DNA of 64,000 nucleotides from Chlorobiota bacterium (GTDB lineage: Bacteria; Bacteroidota; Chlorobiia; Chlorobiales; Chlorobiaceae), in contig VGGK01000003.1 of NCBI GenBank assembly GCA_016868665.1, positions 39,467 to 103,466 on the forward strand. The letters run 5' to 3'. Shown one piece after another: positions 28,576-37,888 of this stretch (position 1 is its first letter; each line of letters starts with the position of its first letter). The notes under the pieces are model-generated. The model ran no database searches. It worked only from the letters and a program-made list of their open reading frames with translations, and had not been told where the DNA came from. The translations under genes and the position numbers were made by a program.

Positions 28576-29901
28576 ATGAAGCATGTCGTCGTTGTCGGAG
28601 GTGGATTTGCCGGCCTGAATGTCGTTAAAGAGCTTGGCAACAAGCGGAATGTAAAGGTCACGCTTATCGATAAAAATAATTTTCATCTGTTTCAGCCTTT
28701 GCTCTATCAGGTTGCGATGGCTGCACTCAATGCAGGAGAAATCGCCTACCCTTTACGAATGATGCTTGCCCGTTACCGGAATGTAACCGTCTATAAAGGG
28801 GTTGTTGAGCGGATCGATCCGGATGAAAAAAAAGTTTACACTGATTTCGGCTCGTTGGATTACGATTACCTCGTTCTGGCGTGCGGCGCGAAGCACCACT
28901 ACTTCGGTCATAACGGATGGGAGGAACATGCCCCCGGACTGAAGACCATCGCGCAGGCTTCCGAAATCCGCAGGCGCGTCATGGATGCCTATGAAAAGGC
29001 CGAACGGACGCAGGACAGTGCGGAAAAGCGACGGATGCTGACTTTCGTTGTTGTCGGCGGCGGTCCGACCGGGGTAGAGCTTGCTGGTTCAATTGGCGAG
29101 ATGAGCCGGTATTACCTTTCAAAATACTACAGGAATATCGATCCGAAGCTTACAAGGATATTTATCGTTCACTCTGCTCCACGTATTCTGCAGACCTTTT
29201 CGCCGGAACTTTCCGGGCGAGCTACCCGCGAACTCGAGAAGCTTGGCGTTCAGGTCTGGACATGCAGCCTTGTTAACGGGATCGATGCATATGGCGTGCA
29301 GGTAGGCAACGAGCGGATAGAGGCCGGTACGGTGCTCTGGGCTGCCGGCGTGAAAGCGAGCCGCCTGCCTGGCGGCAGCGTTTTCGAAACCGACAGCGGC
29401 GGCAGGGTATATGTTACCGATGAGTTAAGTTTGCCGGGATATCCGGATGTGTTTGCCGGAGGAGATCAGGCGTGCTTTTCTCTTGAGGACGGAACGTCTC
29501 TTCCTGGAATAGCCTCTGTTGCCCTGCAGCAGGGGCGTGCTATCGGGCGTAATATTCTGCTTTCGGCAGAAGGGAAGGAGCGCAAGGCTTTCCGCTACAA
29601 GGACAAGGGGCAGATGGCTACCATAGGCAGGAAGATGGCGATCGCCGAAAAGGGCAATGTGAAGCTGTACGGCCTGTTAGCGTGGATCATCTGGATCGGA
29701 GTGCATGTCTACTACCTCAGCGGAGTCAGACATCGCTTTTTTGTTCTGATGCAGTGGGCGTGGTCATATTTTACGTTCGGGCATGAAGCGCGCATCGTCA
29801 ACAAGGAGTGGCGTTTTTATTCCGATCTGCCCGAGCGCGCCGAACCTGCCGAACCGACAGTGCTGCACACCCATCCCGGATGCAGTTGTGTTTCCGGTTG
29901 A
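28576..29901 (+). CDS. ndh: Type II NADH dehydrogenase (NDH-2)
   Basis: The 441-residue flavoprotein transfers electrons from NADH to quinone without pumping protons. The N-terminal FAD site is VVVGGGFAGLNVVKEL, and the NADH site is FVVVGGGPTGVELAGSIGEM near residues 157-176. Characteristic segments are FQPLLYQVAMAALN and FAGGDQA with the second FAD contact. The C-terminus carries a hydrophobic stretch (LLAWIIWIGVHVYYL) for membrane attachment, followed by a short His/Cys tail (HTHPGCSCVSG). It is transcribed alone and converges with cimA. In a strict anaerobe it could serve quinone redox balance; a role in oxygen removal is possible, but unproven. Confidence 0.92.
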   Translation: MKHVVVVGGGFAGLNVVKELGNKRNVKVTLIDKNNFHLFQPLLYQVAMAALNAGEIAYPLRMMLARYRNVTVYKGVVERIDPDEKKVYTDFGSLDYDYLVLACGAKHHYFGHNGWEEHAPGLKTIAQASEIRRRVMDAYEKAERTQDSAEKRRMLTFVVVGGGPTGVELAGSIGEMSRYYLSKYYRNIDPKLTRIFIVHSAPRILQTFSPELSGRATRELEKLGVQVWTCSLVNGIDAYGVQVGNERIEAGTVLWAAGVKASRLPGGSVFETDSGGRVYVTDELSLPGYPDVFAGGDQACFSLEDGTSLPGIASVALQQGRAIGRNILLSAEGKERKAFRYKDKGQMATIGRKMAIAEKGNVKLYGLLAWIIWIGVHVYYLSGVRHRFFVLMQWAWSYFTFGHEARIVNKEWRFYSDLPERAEPAEPTVLHTHPGCSCVSG

Positions 29902-29992
29902 TTGTTCTCGTCTGCTGATGGTGACAGTCGAAAGACTTGCCGGGGTTGTCAGTCATGAACGGTGCATCCGATCAGGACTGACGATACGATGA

Positions 29993-31603
29993 TCAGTTCG
30001 AAAGTGCTGATTCCCTGCCCGGTACGACGGCTTTTACCGTGAAGAGATGGTAGTTCATGCTGTCGCAGAGCGCCTGCAGGCTGGCTTCGATGATGTTGGT
30101 GGATACACCGACCGTTCCCCAGATCGTTTTACCGTTGCCGGTTTCGATCAGTACCCGCACTTTTGCGCTCGTACCGCGTTTTTCTTCCAGTACGCGAACC
30201 TTGTAATCTACCAGCTTGATGGTTCGGATCTGCGGATAAAAACGGCTGAGCGCCTTGCGCAGGGCCTTGTCAAGTGCGTTTACCGGTCCGTCGCCATCCG
30301 CCGCCACCAGTTCGGTTTCGTCGCCGACGGCAACTTTCAGCACCGCCTGGTCGACATTTTTCATGTCCTTGCGTGACTCTATCGATATTTTTGTTTCAAG
30401 CACATCGAAGAATGGCTTGAAGTTGCCGAGTTCACGTTGCAGGATGAGTTCGAACGACGCTTCGGCCCCATCGAACTGGTAACCCTTGTGTTCGAGCTCC
30501 TTGACGTGGTGTACGAGGGTTTTCAGGAGTTCTCCTTTTTCCGGCAGTTCCACTCCGAGCTCTCTGGCCTTGTAACGGATGTTGCTCTGGCCAGCAAGTT
30601 CAGAAACGAGCACGCGCTGACGGTTTCCTACCAGCATCGGGTCGATATGTTCGTAAAGCGAACTCTCTTTCATGACCGCGCTGACGTGGATCCCTCCTTT
30701 GTGCGCGAAAGCCGAGCGGCCTACGAAAGGAGCTTTTCCGTCCGGCGGAAGATTGAGGATTTCGTAAACGAACTTCGACAGTGAGGTGAGCTGCGTGAGA
30801 TGTTCCACGAAGGTGAAGCTCCGCTGCAGCTTCAGCATGACGTTGGCAATGATGCTGATAAGGTTCGCGTTGCCGCACCGTTCGCCGATACCGTTGATGG
30901 TGCCGTGGATATGTGTCGCTCCGGCAAGGATTGCGGCAAGGGAGTTCGCAACGGCAAGGTCGCCGTCGTTGTGGCTGTGGATACCCACAGGCAGGCCTGT
31001 CTGCTCGAGAACGGTACGAACGATCTCGGTGACTTCGTCGGGCAGCGATCCGCCGTTCGTGTCGCACAGTACCAGGCGTGATGCTCCGGCTTCGGCTGCC
31101 GAACGCAGCATTCTGAGGGCGAATTCCCTGTTATCCTTGTAGCCGTCGAAAAAATGCTCGGCATCGAAGAATACCTCACGGCCCTCTGCTCGCAGCAATG
31201 AAACCGATCGATAGATCAGTTCGGCATTTTCATCCTCGGATATGCCGAGTCCTTTTTTTGTGTGGGCCTGCCAGGTTTTGCCGAAAATGGTTATGACCGG
31301 CGTTTCTGACTGCAGAAGGCCAAGGAGGTTCGGGTCGTTGTCGATGTTTTGCAGAGAACGGGCCGTAGATCCGAAGGCGCAAAGTTTCGAATGTGCAAGA
31401 TTGAGCGTTCGGGCCTTCAGGAAATATTCTTCGTCCTTGGGATTGCTGCTGGGCCACCCTCCTTCTATGAAGTCCATGCCGAACTCGTCGAGTTTTTCGG
31501 TAATGAGCAGCTTGTCCTGCACGGAGAGATTGATGTGCTCGCCCTGCGTGCCGTCACGCAGGGTGGTATCGTAGAGTTCTATTGCCTTCGGCGTTTCATT
31601 CAT
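29993..31603 (-). CDS. cimA: (R)-citramalate synthase
   Basis: The 536-residue enzyme of the DRE-TIM metallolyase family condenses pyruvate and acetyl-CoA to citramalate, opening the threonine-independent route to 2-oxobutyrate and isoleucine. ELYDTTLRDGTQGEHINLS at the N-terminus, EGGWPSSNPKDEEYF and CDTNGGSLPDEV distinguish it from 2-isopropylmalate synthase (which has a different IPS-type substrate loop). HGTINGIGERCGNANL holds the metal-binding His residues. A C-terminal LeuA-type regulatory domain (about 400-536) suggests feedback inhibition, probably by isoleucine. It is the last gene of the operon and overlaps leuD by eight bases. LeuB, LeuC and LeuD upstream can process citramalate as well as isopropylmalate. 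Confidence 0.93.
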   Translation of the reverse strand: MNETPKAIELYDTTLRDGTQGEHINLSVQDKLLITEKLDEFGMDFIEGGWPSSNPKDEEYFLKARTLNLAHSKLCAFGSTARSLQNIDNDPNLLGLLQSETPVITIFGKTWQAHTKKGLGISEDENAELIYRSVSLLRAEGREVFFDAEHFFDGYKDNREFALRMLRSAAEAGASRLVLCDTNGGSLPDEVTEIVRTVLEQTGLPVGIHSHNDGDLAVANSLAAILAGATHIHGTINGIGERCGNANLISIIANVMLKLQRSFTFVEHLTQLTSLSKFVYEILNLPPDGKAPFVGRSAFAHKGGIHVSAVMKESSLYEHIDPMLVGNRQRVLVSELAGQSNIRYKARELGVELPEKGELLKTLVHHVKELEHKGYQFDGAEASFELILQRELGNFKPFFDVLETKISIESRKDMKNVDQAVLKVAVGDETELVAADGDGPVNALDKALRKALSRFYPQIRTIKLVDYKVRVLEEKRGTSAKVRVLIETGNGKTIWGTVGVSTNIIEASLQALCDSMNYHLFTVKAVVPGRESALSN

Positions 31604-32174
31604 GTGGTTCAGTTCCGGCCATTAAATTCTCCTGACGCGCGTATGCGAATATCCCTCCGGCCCTGACAATGTTGAAAACGTCGCCGAGAGGGTTAAGCTG
31701 CCAGGTCACTCCTGTCGTCAGATTGGTTACAGTGTTCGCTTCTATGTCGATTTTCAGTTCATCGCCTGTTCTGACCGCTTCAGTCAGCGTATCAGCAGTC
31801 TCGTAGGGTATAACGAATCCTCCGTCCACACAGTTGCGGTAGAAGATTCTTGCGTACGATTCCGCGATAATGGCTTTTGCTCCTGCGACCTGCAGCGAGA
31901 ACGGGGCATGTTCGCGCGACGAACCGCAGCCGAAGTTCGGACCGGCTACGATGATGGTGAATTCCGACCGGAAACTGCCTTCGTTGACGAACGGGATATT
32001 TCCCTGCGGCAGACCGCCCTGCTCGGGAGGGACGCCGGAGAGGGCATATTTGCCGTACAGCTTCACCTCTTCCGGATCGGAGAGGCTGTATACAAGATGT
32101 TCGGCCGGTATGATCTGGTCGGTATCGATATTCCTGCCTAATACGTAGGCTTTTCCCTGAATGATTGTTTCCAT
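31596..32174 (-). CDS. leuD: Isopropylmalate/citramalate isomerase small subunit
   Basis: LeuD is the small swivelling subunit that with LeuC isomerises 2-isopropylmalate to 3-isopropylmalate, and in citramalate-using bacteria citramalate to 3-methylmalate. The 192-residue protein contains NIDTDQIIPAEHL, the substrate-binding FGCGSSREHAP loop and an IFYRNCVDGGF segment. It belongs to the shorter archaeal-type/HacB-like branch, in which LeuD is about 165-200 residues. The start is 41 bases downstream of leuC and the end overlaps cimA, so expression is probably coupled. Confidence 0.93.
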   Translation of the reverse strand: METIIQGKAYVLGRNIDTDQIIPAEHLVYSLSDPEEVKLYGKYALSGVPPEQGGLPQGNIPFVNEGSFRSEFTIIVAGPNFGCGSSREHAPFSLQVAGAKAIIAESYARIFYRNCVDGGFVIPYETADTLTEAVRTGDELKIDIEANTVTNLTTGVTWQLNPLGDVFNIVRAGGIFAYARQENLMAGTEPHE

Positions 32175-32214
32175 GTATCTTGTTCCTTGGCGTTTCGTTG
32201 CTGTCTCTTGCCGG

Positions 32215-33510
32215 TCAGAGGAAATCCCTCGGATCGGTAAGTTTTCCGGTAACGGCCGATGCCGCCGCAGTCAGAGGCGAGGCAAGATAGACTCCGGCTT
32301 TCTTGCTTCCCATGCGCCCGGGGAAGTTGCGGTTCGTGGTCGAGACCACGACGTCGTAATCCACCGATCGTCCTACCGTATCTGCAGGGCCGCCGAGGCA
32401 GGCTGCACAGGAAGGCAGGGCGATGCTGCAGCCTGCATCCTCGAAAATCTTTTTCAGCGTTACGCCTTCATATGTTTCGATTTCGAGATCACGCGCAACT
32501 TTCACGGTTGCCGGTACAATATTGGTCGGTACCGCAGCCTGTCTGCCTTTGAGTATCTTTGCTGCGAGCATGAAATCGGTAAGTTTTCCGCCTGTGCAGG
32601 ATCCGATATACGATTTGGTGATCTTCGTCCCCTGAACGCTTCTTACCGTGGCACGGTTATCCGGGCTGTGCGGCTGTGCTACGACCGGTTCCATCTCTTT
32701 TACGTTGTAGCGGCGGATGCTGTGGTACGGGGCGTCCGGGTCGCTATGGAATATTTCGTACGGTTTGCTGCTGTGAGCTTTCACATAAGCTTCGGTTACT
32801 GCATCAGCGGCGATGATGCCGTTCATGCCGCCGGCTTCTATAGCCATGTTGGTGAGCGTCATGCGCTCTTCGACAGGCAGCGAGTAAACCGCTTCGCCGT
32901 CGAACTCCATAGCCCGGTATGTCGCTCCATCGGTACCGATGTCGCCGAGAATCTGCAGGATGAGGTCCTTCGCAGAGAGGTATTCCGGCATCTCGCCCTC
33001 GAAGGTGAACTTCATGGATTCCGGCACCTTTTCCCAGAGCTTGCCTGTGCCGAGGATGAATGCCGCATCGGTGTTGCCTATACCGGTACCGAACATGCCG
33101 AAAGCTCCGGATGTGCAGGTGTGCGAGTCGGTTCCGAAAAGCACGGTGCCGGGAATATTGAAGCCCTCTTCGGCAAGAGCCACGTGGCAGACCCCTTTGT
33201 AACGGTCGGTGCCTACATCGTAGTAGTTGGGGAGTCCCTGCCGGGCCGCGAACTCACGGAGCAGATCGATATTGCGGTGCGCATGCTCGTTGGCGGTAAA
33301 GATGTAGTGATCGGGCAGGACGACCACTTTTTCCGGATCCCAGACTTTGGCGTCGGGACCGAACTCCTGTCTGAAAATATCGAATGTCGGCGGCCCGCAG
33401 ACGTCATGGGTGAGCAGGATATCGACATTGAGCCATACGTTTTCGCCGGCATCGACGAATTTACGGTTTGCGGCCCGGGAAAGGATTTTCTGGGTTATGG
33501 TTTGTGCCAT
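32215..33510 (-). CDS. leuC: Isopropylmalate/citramalate isomerase large subunit
   Basis: The 431-residue aconitase-fold subunit binds the [4Fe-4S] cluster. Visible motifs: TLFGTDSHTCTSGAFGMF (written VLFGTDSHTCTSGAFG here), GSCTGGKLTDF and SCAACLGGPADT, which supply the cluster cysteines, plus GRMGSKKAGVYLASP near the C-terminus. The length of about 430 rather than 470 places it with the HACN/archaeal-type LeuC that pairs with a small LeuD. It follows leuB with a 51-base gap. The enzyme is oxygen-sensitive, in keeping with anaerobic life. Confidence 0.94.
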   Translation of the reverse strand: MAQTITQKILSRAANRKFVDAGENVWLNVDILLTHDVCGPPTFDIFRQEFGPDAKVWDPEKVVVLPDHYIFTANEHAHRNIDLLREFAARQGLPNYYDVGTDRYKGVCHVALAEEGFNIPGTVLFGTDSHTCTSGAFGMFGTGIGNTDAAFILGTGKLWEKVPESMKFTFEGEMPEYLSAKDLILQILGDIGTDGATYRAMEFDGEAVYSLPVEERMTLTNMAIEAGGMNGIIAADAVTEAYVKAHSSKPYEIFHSDPDAPYHSIRRYNVKEMEPVVAQPHSPDNRATVRSVQGTKITKSYIGSCTGGKLTDFMLAAKILKGRQAAVPTNIVPATVKVARDLEIETYEGVTLKKIFEDAGCSIALPSCAACLGGPADTVGRSVDYDVVVSTTNRNFPGRMGSKKAGVYLASPLTAAASAVTGKLTDPRDFL

Positions 33511-33561
33511 GGTATCGTTAACCCTCTGTTCTCGTTATTGTTGGGTTGTATGTTTGTTTCG

Positions 33562-34617
33562 TCAGCCGAGATTTTTTACGATGGATGCGGTCATTTCAGT
33601 TGTCGAAACCGGTTTCTGGCCGGCGGCGGTGATGTCGGCGGTCCGCAGTCCTTCGGCAAGAGACGCTTCAATGGCTTTGTAGATTTCGTCGGCGACGTCC
33701 GGCATGCAGAAGCTGTGTTCGAACATCATGGCAACCGATGCGATCGTGGCTATAGGGTTTGCCTTGTTCTGACCGGCGATATCCGGCGCGCTTCCGTGGA
33801 TCGGCTCATACAGAGCGTGACTCTTGCCGATGCTTGCCGAAGGCAGCATGCCGAGACTTCCGGTGATCATGCCGGCGATATCGCTGAGGATGTCTCCGAA
33901 CAGGTTGCCGGTTACGATGACGTCGAACTGTTTCGGGTTGCGCACGATCTGCATTGCGGCGTTATCGACATACATGTCGGCAAGCTCTGTATCGGGGAAA
34001 TCCCTATGGACTTCATGCACCACGTTTCTCCAGAGCTGCGAAACTTCGAGCACGTTGGCCTTGTCTATAGAGGTGACTTTTCCGCCGCGTTTCCGGGCGG
34101 CTTCGAACGCAAGGCGGGCGATACGTTCGACTTCGTAGCGTTCGTAAACCATGGTGTTCCACCCCTTGTTCTCGTCATAGCCCCTCGGCTGACCGAAATA
34201 TATGCCGCCGGTGAGCTCCCTGAAGACGATGAAGTCGGTTCCCCCGACAACGTCGGCCTTGAGTGACGATGCATCGATAAGCGCGTCGTAGATTTTGGCT
34301 GGTCTAAGGTTTGCGAAAAGGCCGAGTTCCTTGCGGATTTTCAGCAGCGCGGCTTCGGGTTTTTGTTCGTGAGGAAGGTTTTCCCATTTCGGACCGCCAA
34401 CGGCACCAAGCAGCACTGCATCACAGTTTCTGCAGGCTTCAAGCGTTTCCTTTGTCAGCATTTCGCCGTGCAGGTCGTATGAGGCTCCGCCGAACGGGTG
34501 TTCCTCTATACTGACGGTAAAACCATGTTTTTCCGAGAGCCGGTTCATGACGGCTACAGCTCCGGCTACAACTTCCGGGCCGATGCCGTCACCCGGTATG
34601 GATACTATTTTATACAT
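33562..34617 (-). CDS. leuB: 3-isopropylmalate dehydrogenase
   Basis: LeuB oxidatively decarboxylates 3-isopropylmalate with NAD+ to the leucine precursor 2-oxoisocaproate, and can also act on 3-methylmalate in the citramalate route. The 351-residue protein starts MYKIVSIPGDGIGPEVV and contains LLGAVGGPKW, the family signature NLFGDILSDIAGMITGSLG and EPIHGSAPDIAGQNKANP. It is 17 bases after ilvC. The length is typical. Together with leuC, leuD and cimA it can serve both leucine and isoleucine formation. Confidence 0.95.
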   Translation of the reverse strand: MYKIVSIPGDGIGPEVVAGAVAVMNRLSEKHGFTVSIEEHPFGGASYDLHGEMLTKETLEACRNCDAVLLGAVGGPKWENLPHEQKPEAALLKIRKELGLFANLRPAKIYDALIDASSLKADVVGGTDFIVFRELTGGIYFGQPRGYDENKGWNTMVYERYEVERIARLAFEAARKRGGKVTSIDKANVLEVSQLWRNVVHEVHRDFPDTELADMYVDNAAMQIVRNPKQFDVIVTGNLFGDILSDIAGMITGSLGMLPSASIGKSHALYEPIHGSAPDIAGQNKANPIATIASVAMMFEHSFCMPDVADEIYKAIEASLAEGLRTADITAAGQKPVSTTEMTASIVKNLG

Positions 34618-34634
34618 GCTCTTTTCCTGCTGCG

Positions 34635-35627
34635 TTATTTCCTGATCAGCCAGCTCATCATGTCGCGAAGTTTCGCGCCGACCCGCTCGATGGCGTGGCC
34701 GCTGTTTTCCGCTCTGAGCCTGTTGAGATTATTGTAGCCGCCGTTGCACTCGTCGATGAACTCCTTTGCAAAACGTCCGTCCTGCACCTCTTCGAGAATC
34801 TTTTTCATCTCGGCTTTCACTGCAGGGGTAATGACGCGCGGACCGCGGGTCATGCCGCCGTACTCTGCGGTATCGCTGACCGAGAAGTTCATCCTCGAAA
34901 GGCCGCCTTCATAATAGAGATCGACGATAAGTTTCAGTTCGTGCATGCACTCGAAATAGGCCAGCTCTTCCGGGTATCCGGCTTCGACAAGGGTTTCGAA
35001 TCCTGCCTTGATGAGTTCCGCCGAACCGCCGCAAAGCACGGCCTGTTCGCCGAAGAGGTCGGTTTCGGTTTCGTTTTTGAACGTGGTTTCGATGACGCCG
35101 GCTTTAGTGCCGCCGATGCCTTTTGCCCAGGCAAGGGCGATCTGGTGCGCTTCGCCTGTGGCATCCTGATGCACGGCGATGAGGCACGGTACGCCGTTAC
35201 CCTCGGCATAGGTGCGACGAACAAGGTGGCCAGGGCTTTTCGGTGCAATCATGATGACATTTATCGACGCATCAGGCACGATCTGATTGTAATGGATATT
35301 GAATCCGTGGGCAAATGCCAGGGTATTGCCCGGCTGCAGGTTCGGCGCAATTTCGCTTTCATAGATCGCTTTCTGGTACTGATCGGGCAGGAGCACCATG
35401 ACGATATCTGCCCATTTCACGGCATCGGCCACGGTGTTGACCTGCAGGCCTGCTTCGCGGGCACGGTCGCAGGATGAACTGTCGGGGCGGAGACCCACGC
35501 AGACATTCATTCCGCTCTCCTTGAGATTCAGGGCGTGCGCATGGCCCTGGCTGCCGTAACCGAGTATGGCGATATTTTTTCCCTGCAGATAACCGAGATC
35601 GGCATCCTGCTCATAATAAGCGTTCAT
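34635..35627 (-). CDS. ilvC: Ketol-acid reductoisomerase (class I)
   Basis: IlvC isomerises and reduces acetolactate or acetohydroxybutyrate with NADPH. The 330-residue protein has the class I layout: Rossmann motif [19 protein letters not shown], then [13 protein letters not shown] (written so in the sequence) and the knotted C-terminal domain with [14 protein letters not shown] and [18 protein letters not shown], which holds Mg2+ ligands. Ends in a short basic tail. It sits between ilvN and leuB in the operon, with gaps of 42 and 17 bases. Confidence 0.96.
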   Translation of the reverse strand: MNAYYEQDADLGYLQGKNIAILGYGSQGHAHALNLKESGMNVCVGLRPDSSSCDRAREAGLQVNTVADAVKWADIVMVLLPDQYQKAIYESEIAPNLQPGNTLAFAHGFNIHYNQIVPDASINVIMIAPKSPGHLVRRTYAEGNGVPCLIAVHQDATGEAHQIALAWAKGIGGTKAGVIETTFKNETETDLFGEQAVLCGGSAELIKAGFETLVEAGYPEELAYFECMHELKLIVDLYYEGGLSRMNFSVSDTAEYGGMTRGPRVITPAVKAEMKKILEEVQDGRFAKEFIDECNGGYNNLNRLRAENSGHAIERVGAKLRDMMSWLIRK

Positions 35628-35669
35628 TCTTCTGATATGTTTGAATTTTGTGTATGTAATAAAAATTGT

Positions 35670-36149
35670 TCAGGATTCACCCCGGTGGATGGCTACAGCT
35701 CCGGAGCGGGCAAGCTCCTTTATGCCGTACGGTCTGAAAATATCAATGGTTGTATTGATCTTGTCCGGAGAACCGATGACCTCAATAGTAATGGATTTTT
35801 GTTTTATATCCACGACTTTTCCCTTAAAAACATTGATGAGACCGAAAATCTCATGCTGGGTGGCTCTGCTGAGTTTCAGGGTCATGAGCAGCAGTTCGCG
35901 CTCGACATGAGGCTGTTTCGTCAGGTCGGTTACCTTGATGGTATCGATCAGCCGGTTGAGTTGCTTGAGCACCTGGCTGATGATCTGGTCGTCACCTCTT
36001 GTGACGATGGTCATGCGTGAAATTTCGGTGTCTTCGGTTTCGCCTATGGAGATGCTTTCGAGGTTGAAGCCCCGGGCACTGAACATCGCGGCGACACGGT
36101 TCAGTGTGCCGAACTTGTTTTCGACCAGAACGGATATGATGTGTTTCAT
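35670..36149 (-). CDS. ilvN: Acetolactate synthase regulatory subunit
   Basis: The 159-residue protein has an N-terminal ACT domain (MKHIISVLVENKFGTLNRVA, then ARGFNLESISIGETED) and a C-terminal ferredoxin-like domain (QHEIFGLINVFKGKVVDI). It activates IlvB and gives valine feedback inhibition. The ATG at 36149 was chosen from the family N-terminus; a TTG four codons upstream is possible. It begins eight bases after the ilvB stop, so translation is probably coupled. The name IlvH is used for the same type in enteric bacteria. Confidence 0.94.
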   Translation of the reverse strand: MKHIISVLVENKFGTLNRVAAMFSARGFNLESISIGETEDTEISRMTIVTRGDDQIISQVLKQLNRLIDTIKVTDLTKQPHVERELLLMTLKLSRATQHEIFGLINVFKGKVVDIKQKSITIEVIGSPDKINTTIDIFRPYGIKELARSGAVAIHRGES

Positions 36150-36157
36150 GGTGCGTT

Positions 36158-37879
36158 TCAAACCATTGTTTTCGGGTTCAGTCTCTTCAGCAGCATGTCG
36201 GAAATCGATCCGCCTGCCGGGACCATAGGGAATACCATATCTTTTTTGATGACCCTGAAATCGACCAGTATCGGGCCGTCGTTGTATGCGAGCGCTTCAG
36301 TGATGGCCAGCTTTGCCTCTTCCGGATTTTCTGCACGCATTGCCCGGCAGCCGAACGCTTCGGCAACTTTTACGAAATCCGGGTTACTTTCGGCGAGGTC
36401 GGTGAACGAGTACTTTTCCTGGTGGAAAAGTTCCTGCCACTGACGCACCATGCCGAGAAAGCTGTTGTTGATAAGGAAAATCTTGACCGGTATTCGGTAG
36501 TGTACGGCCGTAACCATCTCCTGCACGTTCATCATAAAACCTCCGTCGCCGCAGAAAAGCACGACGGGCCGGTCGGTCACTCCGAATGCCGCCCCGATTG
36601 CCGCCGGAAGTCCGTAGCCCATGGTGCCGAGGCCGCCGCTGGTGATGATCGATCGGGGTTTTCTGAACCTGTAGTACTGGGTCGTCCACATCTGGTGCTG
36701 TCCAACGTCGGTCGTCACAACGGCGTTTCCTTCCGTTTGACGGCTGACTTCGTCGATCACGTATTCGGTTTTCAGCGAATCGCTCTCGATCGTGTAGGTC
36801 AATGGACAATCGTCCTGCCAGACGCGGATCTGCGCGAGCCATCCGGAACGGTCTTCGGTGTGTTTCGGCATCTCACGGAGCAGTCCGGTGAGGAAATCCC
36901 TGGCGTCGCCGACCACGGGAAGGTCGACCTTGATGTTCTTGTCGACATTTGTCGGGTCGATATCGTTATGGATGATGTATGCCTGGGTGGCAAAGGTATC
37001 CGTTTTGCCTGTTACCCGGTCATCGAACCTCGCACCGACGGCTACGAGAAGGTCGCAGTTATTGACGGCCTGGTTCGCCCAGTAGGTGCCGTGCATGCCG
37101 AGCATGCCCATGGAGAGCGGATGGTCGCCGGGAAATGCACCAAGTCCCTGCAGCGTCATGGTGACCGGAATGTTCTGTTCGACGGCGAGCCGGCGAAGCT
37201 CTTCGGAAGCTTCGGACGAAATGACTCCTCCCCCGATGTAGAGCAGAGGTTTTTTTGCTTTTGCTATTTTGTGCGCGGCTTTCTCGATCTGGTTCTGATG
37301 ACACCTGATGGTCGGTTTGAATCCTCTGATATCGACGCTTTCCGGCCATTCGAAAGCGCACTGGGCGTTCAGGACATCTTTCGGCATATCGACCAGAACC
37401 GGACCGGGTCTGCCGTTCGTGGCAAGGTAGAATGCCTTGCGGATGGTAGAGGCCAGCTCCCTGACGTCCTTGACCAGGAAGTTGTGCTTGGTGATAGGCC
37501 GGGTTATGCCGACGATATCGGCTTCCTGAAATGCGTCGTTGCCGATAAGGGAACTCGGTACCTGACCGGTGAAGACCACCATCGGAGAAGAGTCCATATA
37601 GGCGTTGGTTATTCCTGTGACGGTGTTGGTGGCTCCCGGTCCTGAGGTGACAAGCACGACGCCCGGTTTGCCGGTAGCCCTTGCATAGCCTTCGGCCATG
37701 TGCGTGGCTCCCTGTTCGTGACGGACAAGGATATGCCGGATATCCTTGATGTCGTAGAGCGTTTCGTAAACTTTCAGAAGCGCTCCGCCGGGGTAGCCGA
37801 AAATGTATTCGACCTTTTCACGTCTCAGACACTCGAAGAATATTTCGGAACCGTTCAGTTTCTGTCCTGGTGCATGCAT
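36158..37879 (-). CDS. ilvB: Acetolactate synthase catalytic subunit
   Basis: This 573-residue thiamine-diphosphate enzyme makes acetolactate (valine, leucine) and acetohydroxybutyrate (isoleucine). Recognisable parts are GYPGGALLKVYE and RHEQGATHMAEGYARATG with the ThDP glutamate at the N-terminus, the central FAD-binding domain, and the ThDP motif GDGGFMMNVQEM ending in INNSFLGMVRQWQ. It lies between ilvD (nine bases upstream) and ilvN, which encodes its regulatory partner. Length and motifs are those of biosynthetic AHAS rather than catabolic AlsS. Confidence 0.96.
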   Translation of the reverse strand: MHAPGQKLNGSEIFFECLRREKVEYIFGYPGGALLKVYETLYDIKDIRHILVRHEQGATHMAEGYARATGKPGVVLVTSGPGATNTVTGITNAYMDSSPMVVFTGQVPSSLIGNDAFQEADIVGITRPITKHNFLVKDVRELASTIRKAFYLATNGRPGPVLVDMPKDVLNAQCAFEWPESVDIRGFKPTIRCHQNQIEKAAHKIAKAKKPLLYIGGGVISSEASEELRRLAVEQNIPVTMTLQGLGAFPGDHPLSMGMLGMHGTYWANQAVNNCDLLVAVGARFDDRVTGKTDTFATQAYIIHNDIDPTNVDKNIKVDLPVVGDARDFLTGLLREMPKHTEDRSGWLAQIRVWQDDCPLTYTIESDSLKTEYVIDEVSRQTEGNAVVTTDVGQHQMWTTQYYRFRKPRSIITSGGLGTMGYGLPAAIGAAFGVTDRPVVLFCGDGGFMMNVQEMVTAVHYRIPVKIFLINNSFLGMVRQWQELFHQEKYSFTDLAESNPDFVKVAEAFGCRAMRAENPEEAKLAITEALAYNDGPILVDFRVIKKDMVFPMVPAGGSISDMLLKRLNPKTMV

Positions 37880-37888
37880 GATCTGGTA

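Noticed and set aside
29948-29982. GTCAGTC/GACTGAC inverted repeat between ndh and cimA as a terminator
   Set aside because: The stem is only 7 bp with a long loop, and no U-run follows on either strand.
32161-34266. 701-codon open frame on the plus strand opposite leuD, leuC and leuB
   Set aside because: It crosses three well-supported genes on the other strand, has no protein-like domain or ribosome-binding site, and long antisense frames are common in G+C-rich genes with this codon use.
36422-37645. 407-codon open frame opposite ilvB
   Set aside because: Fully inside ilvB, with no recognisable motif or initiation signal.
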